14,826 bases of DNA from Scenedesmus sp. ARA3 (GCA_004335835.1 RWJK01001671.1:53083-67908), one strand, 5' to 3'. Numbered from the stretch's first letter, positions 1 to 9,745 are shown. The notes: generated by a model not told the origin, from the sequence alone. Numbers and translations: made by a program.

Positions 1-273
1 GGGGGGGGGGGTACGCCGTGTATCAGTGGTTGATGGAGAGGTTGTTGCAAAGCATGGGCAGCAATGATTGACATCTGGTTGGGTTGTGTGGTTGTGATGT
101 GGATGTGCGCATGCAGGGGCCGGTGCTCAGGACGCAGATTCCGCTGCAGTTGCATGAATGAGGTTGCCTGCTGTGGCTCTGGGTGCGTACAATGCCTGTG
201 CAGCGCGTGCTTGCCAGTCTTTACTTGTCGTGTGCTGATGCTTTTGCTGCTGCTGCCCCTTGTATCTCCTCAG
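1..273 (+). other. Intron preceding the first visible PP2A B' exon (partial)
   Basis: The stretch is T/G-rich on the + strand, like the other + strand introns here, and ends in a pyrimidine-rich tract and a CAG acceptor at 271-273. No codons resembling the B56 residues expected before VAER were found, so the previous exon lies left of the window. The window opens with eleven G in a row, which may be a genuine G tract or a contig-edge artefact. Confidence 0.6.
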
Positions 274-958
274 GTGGCGGAGCGCAGCCTGTTCCTGTGG
301 AACCACGAGTACATCATCACGCTGGTGGCGCAGTACCGCCAGGCGGTGCTGCCCATCGTGTTTGGCGCGCTGGAGGAGAACGCGGCCAACCACTGGAACC
401 CCGCGGTGCACGGGCTCACATGCAACGTGCGCAAGATGTTCATGGTGAGGCGGCTGCTGGGAGCTACTGGGTTGTTTGGGGTGATATGGGCAGCAGTATC
501 TGTGATAACAGCAGGGACGGCATTGGCGGCAGCAGTAAGGGGAGTTCAACCCTTCTGGCTGCCAACCTCTGCGGCAAAACTTTCAGCCAAGTTGATGCGA
601 GATCAGCAGCGGCTGACGCACTGTGGCGGTTGCTGCACACCAGCAGCCAGCTGAGGGAGTGCGCTGCAGCCGAGGTGAATCTCTGGATATAATAGTCAAT
701 CTATTACATTGCTAACATGCGCGTGCTGCTGCTGCCGCGTCGTGTGTGCAGGAGCTGGACGAGCAGCTGTACGAGGAGTGCAGGCAGCGCTACGAGCAGG
801 AGCAGCAGCAGAAGCGGCAGAAAGAGGACCAGCGGCAGCAGGAGTGGAAGCAGATGCAGAGCCGCGCGCAGAAGACGGCAGCAGCCAAGGGCCTGCCCAA
901 CTGCGTGGTCAACTGCAGCAGCACCTACCAGCCCATCCTCATACGCAGCAAGTCGTAG
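274..958 (+). CDS. PP2A regulatory subunit B'/B56, C-terminal two exons (partial)
   Basis: This is the C-terminal end of the B56 (B', PPP2R5) regulatory subunit, which directs the serine/threonine phosphatase PP2A to its substrates. Two exons are visible: 274-444 and 752-958. The 307-nt intron 445-751 is phase 0, with donor GTGAGG and acceptor TGCAG. Exon one encodes VAERSLFLWN, then LPIVFGALEEN, HWNPAVHGLT and NVRKMF, the most conserved block near the end of the B56 HEAT-like repeats. Exon two starts ELDEQLYEECRQRY, where family members have ELDEELFEEC, continues as a Gln/Glu/Lys-rich charged helix, and stops at TAG 956-958 after ILIRSKS. The N-terminal three quarters lie outside the window. 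The family assignment is firm; the isoform cannot be named. The exon-two boundary rests on splice consensus plus unbroken homology. Confidence 0.93.
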
Positions 959-990
959 GCTGCGGCAGCAGCTGCGGCTTGTAGCAGTAG

Positions 991-1064
991 CCTGGCGGCA
1001 GCTGCAGCAGCAGCGGTAGCTTGGCGGCAGCTGCAGCAGCAGTGGTAGCTTGGCGGCAGCTGCA
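991..1064 (+). repeat. 29-bp tandem repeat, about 2.5 copies
   Basis: Units start at 991, 1020 and 1049. The core is CTTGGCGGCAGCTGCAGCAG followed by a short GGTAG-ending tail. Copies one and two differ at two positions, and the third is cut off after 16 bases. The repeat lies just after the PP2A B' stop codon, in the inferred 3' UTR. Confidence 0.85.
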
Positions 1065-2453
1065 CCTGCTTGTCGGTTGGCAGCAGCAGTAGCAGCGGCG
1101 AGGCGTGGTCGTTTACTGCAGCTGGGCTGCAGTTTGCTCTTTGCAATCTGGCTGCTGCTGTTGCAGCTGCAATGCTTGCGCAGTTTGTCTGTGCTGCTGT
1201 GCAGCAGCGTTGTGGGCACCTGTGCTGCTGTGCAGCAAGTGCTAGAAGCACTGGGGCGGCCTGCTGGTGATTGATTGATTGATTGGCTGTCAAGGCTTTT
1301 GAAGTCGGAGGTGTGGGAAGGGGAAAGTGCTAGGCGCGGGCTGCTGCAGCAGCAGCTGTGTGTGCTTGGTGGGTTTCCTAGGCCCCCTCCGTGGACGAGT
1401 TGTGAGGCTAGCTGCAGCAGCAGCTGCCAAGCGCTTTTAGCGTGCAGCGGTGGGTCAGCAACAGCAGTAGCCGAGTGTGCTGCTAGGCACCAGGTGTATG
1501 GCATTGCGTGCAGCTTGTAGCAGGCGGAGCTTGGCCATTCTTTGTGTGGCGCGGTGCGCAGCTGCGCTGCGCTGTGTTGGCAAGGATAGGTGCGGCAGGA
1601 GTCACGTGCAGCACTGCCATTGACTGTGTGTGCACTTGCAGCTGACATGCGCTGCAGGGCTCTGCATGTGCAGCTGTGGCTGCTGCACATGTGGTGCTGG
1701 TGGTCTTGTATGGTACGGTGGCGTGGCTGCTTGCGCAGCGGCATCTCCTGTTTTGCAGCACAACTTTGCAGCGAAGCATTGCAGTTGCCGGTTGTGCCGT
1801 GCTACGAGTGATGCGTGCAGCGTTATGCAGTTGCCAGCAACCGAGGAGGTGGCAGTTGCTTGCAGTGCACCATGGCAGTGCAGCAAGCGTGCGCGCAGAT
1901 TGACGGTGTTGAGGGTTCCACTTTAGTTGGCATGTTACTGTGTTCCTGTCATTTGCAGAAAGGTGCGGCAAGCAGCGCTCAAGCAAGTGGTTGTAGGAGT
2001 GCTGCTGCTTGCCTTGGGGAAGGGGAGGGGTTAACTAGTTGTGTGTGGCATGTGTGTGTGGTGGCTTGCCGCTGCACACTGTATATCTAGCTCACTGGCG
2101 TCTGGCAGAGGGATTGTTGCATGAACCGCATCTGATTTTGCAGCTGGCGCTCCATGCCAGGTCAGCTGGCTGGCTGGCTGCCTGCCTGCAACGTTTTTGT
2201 TCCATCTTCATCCGGCATCCTCCAGCAGCGCCTCGCACCTGGTTGGTACAGTTCACAACGCGTATGTGTTGCCTACTGATTTTGGCAAACCTTGGTGCAG
2301 CTGCAGCTGGCAGGGCCTTGCTGGCAGGTAGGAGAACAGGAACTGGGTGGGATGTACCTTTTGTGTGTCAGGCATGCTGCAATCTTCCAAGTTAGGCAGG
2401 TTTCCGCCGTGTGCTGCCACGCAATGGATATGGGAGCAGCGCCTACCATGTAT

Positions 2454-2458
2454 TGTAA
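2454..2458 (+). terminator. TGTAA polyadenylation motif, PP2A B' gene
   Basis: TGTAA is the green-algal counterpart of AATAAA. This is the first + strand occurrence after the stop at 958, and it sits at the point where + strand composition changes from T/G-rich to C/A-rich. The role is inferred from motif and position. Confidence 0.45.
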
Positions 2459-2466
2459 TCCTACCA

Positions 2467-2471
2467 TTACA
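2467..2471 (-). terminator. TGTAA polyadenylation motif on - strand, bL12 gene
   Basis: TTACA on + reads TGTAA on -. It is the first - strand copy I find downstream of the bL12 stop codon at 3629. It lies about 10 bp from the + strand motif of the convergent PP2A gene, so the two transcripts probably end tail to tail or overlap slightly. Confidence 0.4.
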
Positions 2472-3628
2472 TTTGGCAGGTTGGCAGGTGATACCACCGT
2501 CATACCACACCACCTTGCAAATCGCCACAGCTGTCGCTGCACCATGTTGCCACAAGCAACACCTGGCCACTGGTCATGCATAATGCTGCTGCTGCTGATG
2601 GTGGGGCGCAAACCACACCCGTTCCAACCCAAGTAGCTGATCGCAGTGTACAGCAGGGTCGCCCAGCAATCTGGGCTCTTGACACATAAGACAGGACATA
2701 ACAACAGCAGCACGACCCTACAGCGTGTTCGCTTGCAGCTGAGTGCAGCAAGCAGCAACCCGCCAGCACACACCTGCACACTCAGCTGCGTTATCCACCC
2801 AGTAACATCCAGCACCCAACACACAGCCAAGAGCCACAACACCGACAGCAATGGCAGGTGCATCGTCTCCATAAGCAAGCATCAACTGCTCCCGTGGCGG
2901 CTTGGCGCGTCACCTGACAGCTGTGTCACCACGGCCGCCACTGCGGAGCCCTTCATAACCAACACGAACAGCTGTCGCCAGGCCATAGCCACAACTCAAC
3001 TAAGCATGCAAGCCAGGTGGGCCTCAATCTGCCCTGCAAGCTTGATGCAAGCGCAACTGCTGTAAGTTGGTACCAGTGATGCCCAGAAGGCCATGCAAGT
3101 TCGACACCTCTGTTTGCTGCAGCCACCAGGTTGAATCTTCAACTGCCAGCCCTCCGTGTAACTGCTCCAGCTGCTGCGCTTGGCAGCACAAGTGTGCAGC
3201 AAGTCGGCCATCGCCTGCAACTGCAGCTGCAGCCGCGTCTGGCCATGCCAACCTCTCAGCACAGTGCCAGCTGCACTGCGCTGAGCTGCTGCACGCTGAT
3301 AACCAAGCAGTACGTTTGTTCTTGAGCGCGCTGCAGCACCCATCACTCCATGACCACCTTGCCGCCAACTGCACAGATTGAACAGAAGCAGGGGCGAAGC
3401 AATGCAGCATAGTGACAGCACATTGTCAGTGTTGGTTAAAGCATAGCAGCAACCAGCGTATGTCAAAGCATGGCAAGGACACCATGTTATGTGGCTTGTG
3501 CTTTGGCCAATTGATATCATCATGCAGTGCAGCCCCTGTCCACCCAGCAAGCACAGGCATGCGCAGGCGGCAGCGGCCAACCAAGTAGCAGATATGTGGC
3601 GAGCTCTGCAATTATAACCAACAGCAGC
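2472..3628 (-). other. Downstream region of the bL12 gene; 3' UTR or last intron
   Basis: The + strand here is C/A-rich, so the - strand shows the T/G-rich bias seen in sense introns and UTRs of this window. Long open frames on the - strand exist but show no recognisable family, have repeat-driven composition and lack conserved motifs. If the bL12 transcript has a terminal mini-exon, it lies here; I could not find one encoding the expected GAKVE-like tail. Confidence 0.4.
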
Positions 3629-4557
3629 TCAACCCTGCTGCAGCAGAAGCGCCTCACCTGCTTCTAACTGCTTCTGCATTGCCTCAGCATCTGCCTTGCT
3701 GACGCCTGTCTTGATGACCACAGGGGCCTTCTCAACCTGCAGCAGCAGCATGGCAGCAGTGACAGTGGCAGCAGCAGTTCAGCAGGAGCACAGCTGTAGG
3801 TGCCCGAGCAACAGCGGGCACCCACCCCAAACTTGTTGCAGGAGGTGACTTCTACTACATGCATGGCCCGCTCCACGCCTCAAATGAGAAGGGAGGGTGT
3901 GATGTTACACAGCAGGTCCAGTGCACCGCAGTGTGTCCACTTCTGTTGCAGCTGCACAGCCATCCTTGCTCAACAGCCCCGGCAGACAAGGCTGTCAAGG
4001 GTCATGCAAGGACTCTGCGGTTGCTGTGGCTGTAAACTGCAAATGAGTTCTGTTCCGCACGCACGCACCAGCTCCTTTGCCTCCTTGAGTCCTAGGTTGG
4101 TGAGCGCTCGGATCTCCTTGATCACTTTGATCTTGCCCTCCGGTGTGAACGAATCCAGCTTCACATCGAACTCCGTCTTCTCCTTCTTCTCCTCTTTTGG
4201 TGCTGCTGCATCCGCTGCTGCTGCAGCGCCTCCTGCTGCTGGCATGGCTGCTGGCATAGCCATCATGGGCATGGCTGCTGCTCCCTTGGGGATGCCCAGC
4301 TTTTCCCGCAAGATGTTCGAAAGCTGGCTGCACTCTAGGATAGAAAGGGCCATTATGTCGGTGGCGAGCTGCTTGATCTTGGGCGGAACCTCCTCTGGCT
4401 CTGCTGCATCCTCCTGAGCAGCAGGCTGGGCAAAGGCCCGCTGCTGCTGCCAGCTGCCTGCCTGGCTCAAGGCCTGCTGCATACTAAACAAGCATCCCTC
4501 CTGCTGGATGCATGCTGCGCGTTGAGCGCTGATCAGCGCGCGCCGCAGAAGTGCCAT
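3629..4557 (-). CDS. Mitochondrial-type ribosomal protein bL12 (L7/L12)
   Basis: This is the stalk protein of the large ribosomal subunit, which recruits translational GTPases. Exon one is 4557-4069 (163 codons). The phase 0 intron 4068-3737 has donor GTGCGT and acceptor CTGCAG. Exon two is 3736-3629. Residues 1-45 are Arg/Gln/Ala-rich with few acids, like a mitochondrial presequence. The dimerisation domain follows (KIKQLATDIMALSILE), then a Met/Ala/Pro hinge, then the C-terminal domain with TEFDVKLDSF, KIKVIKEIRALT and LGLKEAKEL, resuming after the intron as VEKAPVVIKTGVSKADAEA. The ATG has A at -3 and G at +4. The extreme C terminus is uncertain: a perfect GTGAGG donor follows codon LEA (intron from 3657), and reading through gives GEALLLQQG and a stop instead of the usual GAKVE-type ending. 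The hinge and C-terminal sequence fit the mitochondrial better than the plastid form. Confidence 0.92.
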
Positions 4558-5785
4558 ACTAGTGACAGGGGTGTCGCTGCGCGTGAGCGATCAGAAGACC
4601 AGAACAAAGTTTCAGGTAGCTTCAGGTCTTTTAAATGCCGAAACAGACGCTGAAGATAGCAGAGAAGCGATGGCACGCCCTAGCCTCAGATCGGCAGCTC
4701 AGACGTTGTTGGTGTGCGTGTATGCAAACGATAGTAGAAGACAAACAGTTGAGATACTGCTCGAAGCTGAACTCCCTATGCTGCGCAGGTATACTGCTCC
4801 TTGTGACCCCTAAACCTGGTGGCACTCTCTCGTACTGCTGCTGCTTTTGCTGGTGTCCTGCAAGTCGGGAATGCCAGCCTTCTAGCAGTAGTTCGTGGCA
4901 GTTGCTAATGCCTCTCGACAGTTTCAACGCCACCTGATCCACGGAGAATGTCTGGCCTGCTGTGTGTGGCAGCAGTACTGCGATGGTGCGCACATGACGA
5001 CACAGTCACAGTGCACAAGGCATGTTATGTCATAATGGGTGCACCATATCGGCCATTGTACTGCATGCAAACACCAATTTTCTGAATTGTAGCAACTCCT
5101 GGTCTGTTGATGTTGTTTTGCTACTGCGACAGCGCACAACTGGAGCACAGCATCATAGTCAACCAGCTCTGGTCTGGTTGCAGAGCTGGTGCAGCACTGA
5201 CCAGGCTGATTGACATCCAAATCGGAGTCCATTTGACCAAGTAGTAGCCTCTCTTGATTAAATCCAGTGACAGTGCCATCAATTATACGACCACCACAGA
5301 AAGCAACAAAATAAAGATAAAGATATCAGTATCAACCCTGCCACAAAGTCGTGCGCTTCACTGCACGCTGCCACCTGCTCAAGGGCCAGTCACAACCTGA
5401 GGTCCCTGCTGGGAACTGCCACGGCATTTCCAGCACACCGCTCTTCTCTTGGCAAGCTTTTAAGTCACACATCACCACCAGGTGAGCTGAACATGAGCCA
5501 TGTAACATGGCCCATGTTCAGCAGAAGTCCTTGGGACAGGTCACTCCAGTCAGGCCTGCTCCACACAAGACAAGTAGCAGATCTGCTGTTGCTGTGGGCA
5601 CCTGCTGCCCGCCGTCGCTGCAACCAATTGCCTGCTGCTGGCCTAGTGCTGCCAGACGACGCTGCACCCAGATGCAGGCTGCTGCCATCACACCACGTAA
5701 CGACTATTTTGCTGTGCATGTTGCTGCTGCCATGTCAGCTGCCATCGGTAGGGTGTGTGTACACTGCAACAGGGGGCTGTCTCCT
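4558..5785. other. Gene-poor spacer; bL12 promoter and unassigned sequence
   Basis: The bL12 promoter should lie in the first few hundred bases. No recognisable gene was found. A - strand frame beginning ATG at 5232 (MDSDLDVNQPG, later PELVDYDAVLQL) and another ending at 4631 (containing FSFEQYLNCL) look mildly protein-like and could be exons of a small unknown gene. They match no family I know and could equally be chance. A strong hairpin lies at 5486-5522. Confidence 0.35.
5486..5522. repeat. 17-bp inverted repeat with 3-nt loop
   Basis: The left arm GCTGAACATGAGCCATG (5486-5502) and the right arm CATGGCCCATGTTCAGC (5506-5522) pair at 16 of 17 positions around TAA. The single mismatch becomes a G:U pair if transcribed from the - strand. 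The + strand loop region contains a TGTAA motif (5501-5505). Confidence 0.85.
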
Positions 5786-5790
5786 TTACA
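5786..5790 (-). terminator. TGTAA polyadenylation motif, ERG28 gene
   Basis: TTACA on + reads TGTAA on -, the first one downstream of the ERG28 stop codon at 6074. It would give a 3' UTR of roughly 290 nt. Assigned by motif and distance only. Confidence 0.5.
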
Positions 5791-6073
5791 GCTGCTAACT
5801 GACCACAGCGCCCGGCTGCGGCAACAAGTGTGGCTGTACAGATTGTTGTCGGCGGACGCTGGCTGAATCACTGCTATTTGCTGATGCACGCCAACCAGCG
5901 GCTCACTGCTCCTTATCCTTGTCTGCAGCGTCATCCACAGGACCATTGGCTACCTGATCACTGCTGCTGCAGCAGCAACACACGTGGAACACGCACGCAA
6001 AGGCGGTCAGCATAGTTGCTGCAGAAAAGTAGAGGCATCAAGCAGTTGCAAATGCTGCATGCAATTCAGCAGG

Positions 6074-7387
6074 CTACCCAAGTGAACCAGTGCGGCAGAC
6101 AGCTGCCGAGGTTGTCGCTGCTTTGCAGTGTGGCAACACCGCTGCCATGGCTGGCTGCCTGCTGTTCATGTGTTGTAGACAGACCCACCTGGGTGCTGCT
6201 GCTGGCTGCTTGCTGTGGAACGTGTAGTAGTTCCAGCCAGCGCCCATCCACAGTGTCGACAGTCCTGCAGGCATGACATAAGGCACAGCACACACACCAT
6301 TGCTTGGTTACTCGAGGAGCGCAGTGCTGCTTGCAATTATGTGTCACGAAATACTGTTGCGTATATTGAAGGTGGTGATTTGCTGCTGGCAGCTTGTGAG
6401 CTGAGGCGACAGTGTGCTTGCAGGATGAGCTCCAGCCAGCTGGCCTTTAGCTCAATCAAGCGCAGCGGATGTTGCGGCACTGCTGCTCTGTTATCCATGC
6501 CAGCGATTTACGTCTGCTGCATCCCCCGGGCATAGCTGAGCATGCTGGCGTACGTTAGCTGCCTGCGTGATGCTGGTGTATACAGGTGAAGCAGCCTGCT
6601 ATGCAGCTGGTGGCTGCATCCTGCAAGACTGTATGTGGCCAAGCCGTATGCCGCTGACGCCTGCAACTGTCTCAAACTACTGGTAACAACTAGCAATCAG
6701 CTGAAAGACACTTGCCTGCAATGATCATGGGGGTGGCTGCGCCTTTGATGGACATGGTTTTGAACACCAGCAGCTCAGTCACAAAGTGCACCAGCGCCAC
6801 CACAAATGACAGCAGCGTCGCGCCTGCAGGTGCAGCACAGCACAGATGATTGATATGGACAGCATCAAGTGCGCTGCACCACCGGACACGCCTCACGGCT
6901 GGCTTATGTTGATGCACGTGGACAACCCCAAAACAGCCCTACTGCAGCACCCAACACTGCAGCACAACATCACTGCCTCACTGTGCTGCTTGTACGCTTG
7001 ACTGAGCTGCCTGTAACATGATCATCGACGTTGGCGTCAACAACTTGCCGTAAATCGCGGCGTTCGTGGGGTTGCGTGCACAAATCAGGCACAGCCCGCA
7101 TGTGAGCAGCGTCCAGGTCGCAAACAGCCTCCCATACAAGTCATTGACTGCACATGAAAGACGTTGACGTCAGCGTTGAGACCCTGACTGCCTAACAAGC
7201 CAGCATCATGCTGCACAGTTCCCCCCATGGCTTGGAGGCAGGCATCTCTCTCACCTAGGTCTGGCCGCAGGTCTATAAGCTTTGTGCGGAAGTATTCTGG
7301 GCTGAAAATTCCTATGTAAACTGATAGTAGACGTAGGCAAGCAACCACCACCAGCCAACGTGCCAGGGCCTTGACTGAGCTGGCCAT
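6074..7387 (-). CDS. ERG28: ERG28-like sterol biosynthesis scaffold protein
   Basis: In yeast, ERG28 is a small endoplasmic reticulum membrane protein that tethers the sterol C-4 demethylation enzymes. Exons: 7387-7255, 7147-7049, 6823-6716 and 6264-6074; all three introns are phase 1 and the frame stays open for 176 residues. Membrane segments fall at LARWLVVVACLRLLSVYIG (exon 1), TWTLLTCGLCLICA (exon 2), TLLSFVVALVHFVTELLVF (exon 3) and PMIIAGLSTLWMGAGW (junction of exons 3 and 4). Family signatures are YGRLFATWTLLTC, HFVTELLVFKTMSIKGAATP and GWNYYT. Introns two and three use GCAAGT donors (GC-AG), forced by frame and homology. After FHSK the protein carries a tail of about 45 Ala/Gln-rich residues not typical of the family, so an unrecognised splice at a GTGGGT near 6190 may end it differently. 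The start ATG (G at -3, G at +4) opens the divergent promoter shared with TFIIF alpha. Confidence 0.9.
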
Positions 7388-7776
7388 GTCTCATGTGCCT
7401 GCTGCTGTTGTGAGTCTAGTCACAGCCCTTGGCCATCACTGCAACACGCAGCAGCACTGACCAGCAAACGAGCGGCTGCCCAATCATAGCAGCAGGCAGT
7501 TGCGCCAGGCTGTGGATCAGGGTGCAGGTCTTTGTTATGTTCTGTCACAACGCGCTATGAACATCCACTATCAGAACCTCTGAGCCTGAAACAATGCTGC
7601 AGGGACTTGCAGCTGTTTATTACTGAGTCCAAGTTTTACATGGAGTTTGTTTGGAGTGTCTTACATCTGTAAACTCACAGCCTGGCTTTCAGAACATCCG
7701 GCATTGGAACTGCACAACCGCAGCCATGCTGTGCTCTTAGAAGCTGGGAGCGCCGCTTGTGGCGTGGTTTGAGACA
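7388..7776. promoter_or_regulatory. Divergent promoter region between ERG28 and TFIIF alpha
   Basis: The two start codons face away from each other across 389 bp, and no coding frame with family resemblance lies between them. Both transcripts must start here. No TATA box at a convincing position was identified. Its two-way role is inferred from geometry. Confidence 0.6.
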
Positions 7777-8703
7777 ATGGACGGCAGTCAAAAACAGGTG
7801 TTTGTCGCTGATGGACTGCAGCTCAAGACCTGATAGTGCTGTAGTGCACCAGTACTGTACAGCAGCTGATCATCAGTCTTCTTGCTCTTTGCAGACCAAG
7901 GCTGGTGGTGTGACGGGCGCATACAATCTAGTACCAGCTGGCGCCCTACAACGGAAGCGCAGATTCGTAGCTGCGCGCTTTCCCGTGGTGAGCGAGGACT
8001 GTCGAAACACCACTCCGCCATCAGCGTGGCATGGTCTTGAGCAGCTAGCATCATCCGTAGCCTTGTTGGTTTAATTTGTACGATCTGTGTTATTTACGCG
8101 CGACCTTGTGCCTGCTGCCGCTGCAGGCCCCTGCAGGTTTTTCAAAAGGAGCTGAATTCACTTTGGGGGTTGATCAGCAGCAAACAGCAGCACCCAGCAA
8201 GCAGAGGGACAGGTGAGGGAGCAAGCACTGCAGCATGCTTCTTTTGGCTCCTTCAGATCCTCTCAAGCTGGTGAAAGCAAGCAGCTGCGCCAATGGCAGC
8301 AGCAGCAGTAGCAGCAGCAGCTGCGCACTGCAGTACAATTGGTTGCCACAGCATTATTGGTAAGTTACATGAACACAGCACATATCAATCATTAATCTTC
8401 ATTTCAAAGCGGTGCAAGACAGATTGAAACTGTAACATGCAAGAAGCAGGCCCAGCAATACCAACACGCTGCAACAGCTCACACAACGCGTTGCATACAT
8501 ACCTATCGACCTCGACTATGTGTCTCTGCTGCTGCTGCTGACTGCACCTAAACAACACTGACCCCTGCAGTGCCCCACCAGCAGCTGCGCCACCCCCTGC
8601 GCTGCTGCTGACCAACAAGTCGCTGCCAGGCAATGCGCCAGGCAAGCAGCTGCAGGGCGTGCCCCGCACAGATGCCATTGGCAACTACTTCGTGCTTATG
8701 AAG
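7777..8703 (+). CDS. TFIIF alpha exons 1-5, N-terminal barrel (proposed)
   Basis: Exon 1 (7777-7797) encodes MDGSQKQ from an ATG with A at -3 and G at +4. Exon 2 (7895-7987) encodes GVTGAYNL and RKRRFVAARFPV, resembling the family's first strands (VTEY...KKYNIMAF in human RAP74). Exon 3 (8137-8212) and exon 4 (8257-8359) are supported by splice consensus and phase but by little homology. Exon 4 contains a serine run from AGC repeats and ends at a consensus GTAAGT. Exon 5 (8571-8703) encodes PALLLTNKSLPG and TDAIGNYFVLMK, aligning with LLRVNGK and YYIFTQ of the family. Phases chain 0-0-1-2-0 without a stop. Confidence is good for exons 2 and 5, lower for 1, 3 and 4. Confidence 0.62.
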
Positions 8704-8710
8704 GTGCGGC

Positions 8711-8766
<56 letters not shown>

Positions 8767-9745
8767 AGCTGTACCTGTGGGCATCCATTGCATGCAGTGG
8801 TGATGCTTTGGGGCGAGGTGTGGCTGTGCAACTGCCACCTGCCGCACTTGGCCTACAGCAGCACGACTGAGTTGCGCGTGTGCCTTGCTTCCTGCGCCAT
8901 GACAGATGCCAGCTGCATCACAGGGCGAGTTGCTGTGCAAGTTGCTGTGCAACAATAGCGGGCAAATTTCAGCAGCATATCACACCTATCACCTGCCGAG
9001 CACTGGTTGTTAGCGCTGCCGCAAACCCACAAACTTACGCCATGAACATGTTGCTTGCCTGGCCTGCAGGCCATCTGGGCTGGCCATAGAGGACATAAAG
9101 GCACACAGCACGCCTGCCAACGAGCATTTGATGCTTGGCTCTGCCTTAAACCTACACCCCCACACAAAATACATGCTGCTTGTTTGACAATGCAGGCCAT
9201 CTGGGCTGACCATAGAGGAGGTGGAGGCAGGGCAGTGGGCGCCAGCAGCGGCAGCAGCAGCAGCAGCAGCAGGCGGCGGCGGTTCGTCGCTGCTGCTGCC
9301 CAAGTCGATGCGGCTGGCTATGCGGGAGCAGCAGGCAGCGCAGGCTGCAGACAAGCAGCTGCACGACGATGCAGCAGTGAGTATGGAGCACGATGCACCT
9401 GAGGGTTGCAGGCGTGTTTTTGATGTAGGGGTACCAGCCACCTTGATGCAATGTGTGGCATGGCTGTGTGGTTGTCAGCAACAGCAGTGCTGTGTGATGC
9501 TGATGTGTGCCGAACACCTGTGCTTGGGCGCTGCCGCATGTGAAAGTGATGGTGGCCTGGGCTACAGCCACCTGTGGGGTTTGGTGCCACTCAAGGTCTT
9601 GCTTGCGCATCATACATCACAAATATTACATAATTAAACCGCTGAATAGATGCATTCGTTGCTGCAACCGCTGAAGGAACCTGGCTGAGCTGGCGGTCAA
9701 ATATGGCAGCGGCAGCAGTGTGTTGTGTTGCTGCCTCATCCTGCT

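Larger units (their letters stand above)
959..2475 (+). other. Long 3' UTR of the PP2A B' gene (inferred)
   Basis: No convincing coding region was found on either strand over 1.5 kb. The + strand stays T/G-rich, as in the transcribed introns of this gene, until about 2480. The first TGTAA after the stop codon is at 2454-2458. I infer that the transcript runs that far. Spliced 3' UTR introns or an unrecognised small gene cannot be excluded. Confidence 0.5.

Noticed and set aside
1..11. Poly-G as a telomere or functional G tract
   Set aside because: A lone G run at the very edge of the window cannot be told from a trimming or assembly artefact.
704..1744. 346-residue - strand open frame
   Set aside because: It overlaps PP2A exon two in antisense, is Ser/Ala/Leu-rich from CTG runs, and has no recognisable domain.
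2273..3580. Long - strand frames downstream of bL12
   Set aside because: They have Cys/Trp/Leu-rich odd composition, no conserved motifs and no supporting splice pattern. Better explained as UTR or intron sequence with the sense-strand bias.
3629..4557. Plastid ribosomal protein L12
   Set aside because: Hinge and C-terminal sequence (VEKAPVVIKTGVSK, FDVKLDSF) resemble mitochondrial and bacterial forms more than the plastid protein, and the presequence is Arg/Gln-rich.
4631..5232. Possible small - strand gene (MDSDLDVNQPG... and FSFEQYL... frames)
   Set aside because: It looks mildly protein-like and possible splice sites exist, but no family is recognisable and no unique model could be built. 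Kept only as a note in the spacer entry.
8659..8958. Reading exon 5 through the (CTG)18 tract as a polycysteine protein
   Set aside because: It gives 18 cysteines, then sequence unlike TFIIF alpha and a stop. A GTGCGG donor right after YFVLMK is more plausible.
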